DNA from: Streptomyces fulvorobeus
GTDB taxonomy: Bacteria > Actinomycetota > Actinomycetes > Streptomycetales > Streptomycetaceae
Direction of reading: 5' to 3'
Length of the DNA stretch: 64,000 nt
NCBI RefSeq assembly: GCF_013167895.1
Contig: NZ_BLWC01000001.1
Location: forward strand, 372,001 to 436,000
Below, piece by piece: positions 60,283 to 64,000 of this stretch; the stretch's first letter is position 1; each line of letters begins with the position of its first letter. Below the pieces are notes generated by a model that saw only the letters and a list, made by a program, of their open reading frames with translations, searched no databases and was not told the DNA's origin. The position numbers and the translations under genes are program-made.

Positions 60283-60747
60283 TCAGGTGCTTTCTGTCTC
60301 CGGCGATCCGCTGGTGAGCGTGTCGACCTCGTCGAAGGTCTGCAGCAAGGTCTGGGCGTCGATCGCGTCCAGGTTCTTGTCCTTGGTCTTGTTGGCCTCC
60401 TCGATGGTGTCGGTGAGCGCCTCCTTCAGCTCCTTGAAGAGCTCCATCTGGTCGCCCAGCAGCTTGTCGATGGCCTCGGCCGCGGTGCGGACGCCCTCGA
60501 TCAGCTTCGGACCCGAGACCAGGGGCTCGGTGACCATCTTGCCGATGCGCAGGAGCTGCTTGTCCTGGGCGAGGTTGTCCGGGGTGGTGTGACCGTCGAC
60601 GAGGTGGCCCAGGGGCCGGATGTGCGCACCGTCGCCGTCCTCGCGGTGCTTCTTCGCGGCGGTGTACACCGGCTGCACCTCGTGGTCCCGGAAGTTCTCC
60701 ATCTGCTTGAGGTCAAAATGCTTGACGTCGGCCTTCTCACCGGCCAT
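60283..60747 (-). CDS. Type VII secretion system-associated helical protein
   Basis: A 154-residue, mostly helical soluble protein (MAGEKADVKHFDLKQMENFR; AIDKLLGDQMELFKELKEAL; ANKTKDKNLDAIDAQTLLQ). No signal peptide or membrane helix. It occupies the slot between the WXG100 pair and the AAWKG gene and is probably an ESX substrate or chaperone. Family assignment rests on helicity and context rather than a sharp motif. A strong hairpin separates it from the upstream WXG100 gene. Confidence 0.7.
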   Translation of the reverse strand: MAGEKADVKHFDLKQMENFRDHEVQPVYTAAKKHREDGDGAHIRPLGHLVDGHTTPDNLAQDKQLLRIGKMVTEPLVSGPKLIEGVRTAAEAIDKLLGDQMELFKELKEALTDTIEEANKTKDKNLDAIDAQTLLQTFDEVDTLTSGSPETEST

Positions 60748-60841
60748 GGGACGTCCTCCTGCCCTTCGCTACCGGTCGGGGGAACGGGCCGGCCGGGCGA
60801 AGTGGAGTCCCGGCCGGGACTTTGGGCCTCGCGTGCGGATC

Positions 60842-60867
60842 GTGCCGGGGCAGGTGTGCCCCGGCAC
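60842..60867 (-). terminator. Intercistronic hairpin after the WXG100 pair
   Basis: GTGCCGGGGCA / TGCCCCGGCAC, an 11-bp perfect stem with a GGTG loop (outer GGAT/ATCC extends it), 18 bases beyond the WXG100 stop and about 95 bases before the next start. It probably reduces read-through or protects the esx mRNA, giving more WXG100 protein than downstream products. Confidence 0.7.
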
Positions 60868-60884
60868 AATCCGGACGACGGAGC

Positions 60885-61193
60885 TCAGCGGGCCCGTACG
60901 TTGCCCCAGTTGTCGGCGCTCCTGCGCTCGTCGCGTGAGTGGTTGTCGTGGATGCTCTGGACCAGATCACCGCTGTCGCCGAGGAGGAGGGCCATGTTCT
61001 TGGTGGCCTGGTCCCACTCCGCCTGCACTCCGCGGTACATGTTCTGGTCGTCACCCTCCCAGGACATCACGAGCGGCTTCAGCTCGTCCTCCAGGTTGTT
61101 GAGGGTCGTGATGATCTGCTGGGTCTGGCCCTTCAGCTCCTCAATCGCGTTCCGGACCGTGGAGTACTGCACATCGATGATGCCGTCGGCCAT
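60885..61193 (-). CDS. WXG100 family ESX substrate (EsxA/EsxB-like)
   Basis: A 102-residue helical hairpin with the canonical bend MSWEGDDQNMY (W-x-G) flanked by helices QTQQIITTLNNLEDELKPLV and RGVQAEWDQATKNMALLLGD. Length and motif fit a true WXG100 protein, secreted as a dimer with its neighbour through the ESX channel. No clear YxxxD/E tail, so the export signal may be on the partner. GAGGAG precedes ATG 61193. Confidence 0.9.
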   Translation of the reverse strand: MADGIIDVQYSTVRNAIEELKGQTQQIITTLNNLEDELKPLVMSWEGDDQNMYRGVQAEWDQATKNMALLLGDSGDLVQSIHDNHSRDERRSADNWGNVRAR

Positions 61194-61301
61194 GACGTCT
61201 CCTCTCGGGGGGCCGGGCGCCAAGGCCCGGGTAGCTCACGGGTTCCCGCCTCCGCGAGGGGGCCGGGTACCGCGGCGGGGTGGGTGCCGCAGGGGGGTGG
61301 G

Positions 61302-61637
61302 TCAGCGCAGTGCTTCGAAGACACCCTGGCTGGTCTTGCTGTTGAGCACCTCGGTCAGGTCCTGGTTCTCCTTCGCCAGGCGGTCCGCCGAGGTGACGTT
61401 CTCCTGGAGCGCGTCGATCATCTTGCTGATCTGGACGACGACCTTCTGCGCCTCGGAGTTCCAGCTGCGGAACAGCTTCATCAGGGCCTGGCCCTCGTCA
61501 CCGCCGACACCCGAACGCGCGGCGACCTCAGCCACGTTGTTCTGGATCTTCTCGACCGCGGCCCGGGCCGACTCCAGGGAGGAGACACCTCCCAAGCCCT
61601 TGGCATAGTCCGCTTTCCTGCCGGAACCGTCCGCCAT
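61302..61637 (-). CDS. WXG100-like protein, probable partner of the adjacent Esx protein
   Basis: A 111-residue helical protein. The bend reads KLFRSWNSEAQKVVVQISKM, with W-N-S in place of WxG, followed by a long C-terminal helix (DALQENVTSADRLAKENQDL) ending LNSKTSQGVFEALR. N-terminal 25 residues are Gly/Lys/Asp-rich and flexible. Paired with the next WXG100 gene it should form the secreted heterodimer. GAAGGGAG precedes ATG 61637. First gene of the esx run after a 379-base gap. Confidence 0.82.
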   Translation of the reverse strand: MADGSGRKADYAKGLGGVSSLESARAAVEKIQNNVAEVAARSGVGGDEGQALMKLFRSWNSEAQKVVVQISKMIDALQENVTSADRLAKENQDLTEVLNSKTSQGVFEALR

Positions 61638-62016
61638 GTCACGCTCCCTTCGTTCAGGCGAGTCCCCTCGCACCGTTGTCCGCCGAGGCTAAAGAGAATC
61701 CACTGCCCGGCGCAACGTATCGGGGGAAGATTTGAGGATAGGTCAGCTCGGCATAATCCTTACACGGCAAAGGAGTTGTCCAATGGTTTCCGCGAAATGA
61801 ACGTACGGACCCGCCCGGACGGAGCGATGGGGCGCCAACTCCCCCTGGCGACTTCCGGGGTGCGGACGCCGAGGAGAACTTGAGCTAATTCTGAGGTTTC
61901 TCTTCGCACTCGGTCCGCGTGGAATCGCCTCTCGGTGACGGGAGTTCAGCCGACCGTCACACGACGCCTCTTCCACCTTTCTCTTTCATCGGCCCGTATG
62001 CGACGTTTGCCTGCGT
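61638..62016. other. Intergenic region between eccB and the esx genes
   Basis: 379 bases without a gene, with noticeably more A+T than the coding DNA. A 7-bp hairpin GTGACGG / CCGTCAC at 61935-61960 lies about 57 bases beyond the eccB stop and may end or attenuate the eccDB message. The esx promoter should lie between about 61690 and 61800 on the minus strand, but I see no convincing -35/-10 pair. Confidence 0.45.
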
Positions 62017-63627
62017 TCAGGGCGCGGAACCGATGGTTTCGGCCACACCGGGAGCGCCCTCCGAGGCCGGCTGGGCCGCCTCCTTCTCCTGCCCCGCGCC
62101 CTTCCGCCCGTCCTCCCCCGTGCCGGTTCCGCACCGCGGAGCCGTGACCTTGGTCCCCGCCGCGCCGGAGGCGGCTGCCGGGTCCAGATCGGCGCCGGTC
62201 GGCAGGGCCGCCAGCAGCGGTGCGGGGACCGAGCTGATGTCCCCGTCCGCGTAGCCGAGCGCCGCCAGGGAGTCCTTGGCCGTGACGCGGTACTTCACCC
62301 CGTTCTCCGCCACCAGATAGGTGGTTCCGGCGTGCGCGGCGCCGCTCGCGTGCAGGGCCCGGACCAGGGCTCCGCGCCCTGGCCGTACCACCGTGGCGTC
62401 CGTCCGGACGCAGGCCGCCTTCAGCGGCTGAGCCGTGCCCTCCGACACCGCGACCGGGCCGAGCGCGTCCAGCGGGACCAGCACCGACCTGATCCGGGCG
62501 CCGGCGTCGTCGCCGTCCACCTGCGCGCAGAGCGCGGTACCGCGCGGTGCCGGCTGCGGGGCCGGTGGCGCGTCCGGCAGCTCCGCGGAGCCGATGGTGT
62601 CCGAGCCCTTCGCCCCGTGCTCACGCAGCGCGTCCGCGCCGACCGCGCGCACCTGAGGCGACTTCCCCCCGTAGGCGTCCTTCTGAGTGGCCGGGTCGCC
62701 CAGCACCAGGGCTGCGGCGAGCCGGGTCAGCGGTACCAGGCCGTCCTCGCGCAGCAGGTGGTACGTGCTCCCGCCGCCGGGCACGCTCACCGCGAACACC
62801 TGGCCGATCCGGCCGGCTTCGCCACCGAGCACCGGCCCCTCTTCCCCGCGCCCCACGACCTCGGGCGGTTCCAGGGCCGGGCCGGGTGCCAGCGCGTCGA
62901 GGAAGGCCGCCGAGACAGGCATGGGCTGCTCGGAGCCGTACCCGAGAGCGTTACGGGCGTCGGACGCGCGGTCCAGCGCCAGTCTGCTGCCCCGCCACAC
63001 CAGGTACTCGGTGCGGTCCGGTCCGCGTACCAGCACCCCTCGGTCAGCGCCGATCCCGCGCGAGTCCAGCGGTGCCCCGGCGACCAGCGTGGTGGCCCCC
63101 GGCCTCTCCACGCCGGTGCCCGTCACGGCGCCGGAGGTACTGGGCACCGCCCCGTCCGGCCCGGTGACGCACATGTGCCACGCGCCGTCGTCGAGCTGAC
63201 CGGGCACGGGGAGGGCGTCCGGTGCGCCGGGGATGCCGGCCGGGGACCCCACAGGGACGTCCTTCAGCGAGGCGGTGGCCACGTCCACGGTCGCCAGGTC
63301 GGAGCCGCCGATCAGGCGCGCCGACGCGTAGTTGCGCACCGGGTGCAGCACGCCGTCCGTACCGGTCCACAGGTACCGGGCACCGGTGTCGCGGTTGACC
63401 ACCAGATGCCTCTCCTGACGCCAGCCGTCGTTCCCGCCGGGGCGCAGCAACCCGTACACGACGGCGCCCGCGCCGATCAGGACGGTCACCAGTACGCCGA
63501 AGACCACGCCCCGGGTGGTGCGTCCCAGCGGACTCTCCGGGGCGTCCGGGTCGGCCGTCAGCAGGCCCGAGCTGAGCCTGCCCATCATGAAAGTGTGGGC
63601 CTGTACCTGGTCGCGCTTGGACTGCAC
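62017..63627 (-). CDS. eccB: Type VII secretion protein EccB
   Basis: A 536-residue EccB. The N-terminal signature RDQVQAHTFMMGRLSSGLL precedes one membrane helix (about residues 41-62; VVFGVLVTVLIGAGAVVYGL), then a large extracytoplasmic domain. That domain has repeated strand-helix units (LVWRGSRLALDRASDARNAL, YLVAENGVKYRVTAKDSLAA) and conserved Cys pairs (WHMCVTG, TALCAQV, AACVRTD, PRCGTG). EccB is one of the core membrane proteins of the ESX channel. GTG 63627 follows GAGGAGAGG. It lies 45 bases after eccD; eccC and the mycosin are not in the window. Confidence 0.93.
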   Translation of the reverse strand: MQSKRDQVQAHTFMMGRLSSGLLTADPDAPESPLGRTTRGVVFGVLVTVLIGAGAVVYGLLRPGGNDGWRQERHLVVNRDTGARYLWTGTDGVLHPVRNYASARLIGGSDLATVDVATASLKDVPVGSPAGIPGAPDALPVPGQLDDGAWHMCVTGPDGAVPSTSGAVTGTGVERPGATTLVAGAPLDSRGIGADRGVLVRGPDRTEYLVWRGSRLALDRASDARNALGYGSEQPMPVSAAFLDALAPGPALEPPEVVGRGEEGPVLGGEAGRIGQVFAVSVPGGGSTYHLLREDGLVPLTRLAAALVLGDPATQKDAYGGKSPQVRAVGADALREHGAKGSDTIGSAELPDAPPAPQPAPRGTALCAQVDGDDAGARIRSVLVPLDALGPVAVSEGTAQPLKAACVRTDATVVRPGRGALVRALHASGAAHAGTTYLVAENGVKYRVTAKDSLAALGYADGDISSVPAPLLAALPTGADLDPAAASGAAGTKVTAPRCGTGTGEDGRKGAGQEKEAAQPASEGAPGVAETIGSAP

Positions 63628-63672
63628 AGCCTCTCCTCAACTCGTATCCCATGGGCCGGCGTACGGCCGCGC

Positions 63673-64000
63673 TCAGCCGAACAGACCGCGCAGCCAGCCG
63701 AAAAGACCCGCCACCCACAGGCTGAGCGGCAGCAGCGCGACGGCGAGGCCGGTGTGTGCCAGCTCCGCCGCACGCCCCCAGTACGGCAGCACCCGGCGGC
63801 CGGGCACCGTCCAGGACGCGGTCACGAGTGCGGCCGCCACGGCGAGCAGCACCCCGAACACCACCAGGCGGCCGTCCGCGTCACTGTCCACCGCCCAGGC
63901 CCGGGCCAGCAGCAGCAGCCCCCAGACCCCGGGCAGGGCCAGGGTCAGCCGCTGACCGATGTGCACCAGTCCCCGGCTGTGCAGGAGCAGCAGGAGGCTC
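63673..64000 (-). CDS. eccD: Type VII secretion integral membrane protein EccD (3' end only)
   Basis: The last 108 residues of a polytopic membrane protein, open to the window edge (the 5' part is outside). Three hydrophobic helices: LTLALPGVWGLLLLARAWAV, VVFGVLLAVAAALVTASWTV and AELAHTGLAVALLPLSLWVA. The preceding HSRGLVHIGQRL matches the loop seen in EccD proteins. EccD contributes the eleven-helix pore-lining part of the ESX complex. The position immediately upstream of eccB supports the call; the first visible Met codon is not the start. Confidence 0.8.
   Translation of the reverse strand, partial: SLLLLLHSRGLVHIGQRLTLALPGVWGLLLLARAWAVDSDADGRLVVFGVLLAVAAALVTASWTVPGRRVLPYWGRAAELAHTGLAVALLPLSLWVAGLFGWLRGLFG

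Overview
The window is very GC-rich actinobacterial DNA with C/G-ended codons, and its gene content points to Streptomyces: a conservon (cvn) operon ending in paired P450s, a das-like chitobiose uptake locus next to a HutC-type GntR regulator, a CebR-type operator before a secreted LPMO, and an ESX/type VII secretion locus. I see no tRNA, rRNA, CRISPR array, transposase or attachment site.

Layout. 1-5.3 kb (+): a conservon signalling operon (its kinase lies upstream, outside the window): a tandem-Roadblock CvnB, DUF742 CvnC, GTPase CvnD, a CYP157-like P450 without the ExxR motif, a CYP154-like P450 and an attached crotonase-fold enzyme. 5.4-9.2 kb: SAM methyltransferase, XRE-cupin regulator with a palindromic operator, DEAD-box RNA helicase with a strong leader hairpin, and a 2'-5' RNA ligase family protein. 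9.3-16.6 kb: a polysaccharide/amino-sugar locus (GH16-CBM3, GH20, two sugar permeases, binding protein) divergent from a GntR regulator, with two DasR-like operator candidates in the divergent promoter region. 16.7-20.6 kb: an RNase J paralogue, a spermidine-synthase-like protein, a GNAT acetyltransferase and an MmpS-like membrane protein. 21-30.2 kb: a secreted 2877-residue RHS toxin with a C-terminal nonspecific-nuclease domain, followed by a SUKH immunity gene. 30.5-33.1 kb: a 40-residue membrane peptide, a secreted PQQ sugar dehydrogenase with CBM2, and an AA10 LPMO. 33.4-64 kb (all minus): the ESX locus, from the eccD 3' end and eccB through WXG100 genes, a T7SS-associated protein, a repeat-rich AAWKG protein, a YbaB-like protein and a third WXG100-like protein into a single giant gene of about 21.75 kb (about 7250 residues).

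The giant gene is the most striking feature. It has a WXG100-like helical N-terminus, a His/Cys caspase-like domain, one OTU protease domain with its catalytic residues plus two degenerate OTU copies, a zincin (HELAH), and a 2.7-2.8 kb internal duplication. As sequenced it is broken by five frameshifts. Three other genes (methyltransferase, RNA ligase, GH16) are each broken once. All eight breaks are repaired by adding one base to a C or G run, so base under-calling in the assembly is the simplest explanation; I describe these genes as if intact.

How the genes work together: the conservon is a membrane-linked GTPase relay with dedicated oxidative enzymes; the 9-16 kb and 30-33 kb loci serve extracellular polysaccharide breakdown and uptake; the RHS-SUKH pair and the ESX locus look like contact-dependent or secreted effector systems. 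The ESX giant protein has no recognisable immunity gene beside it.
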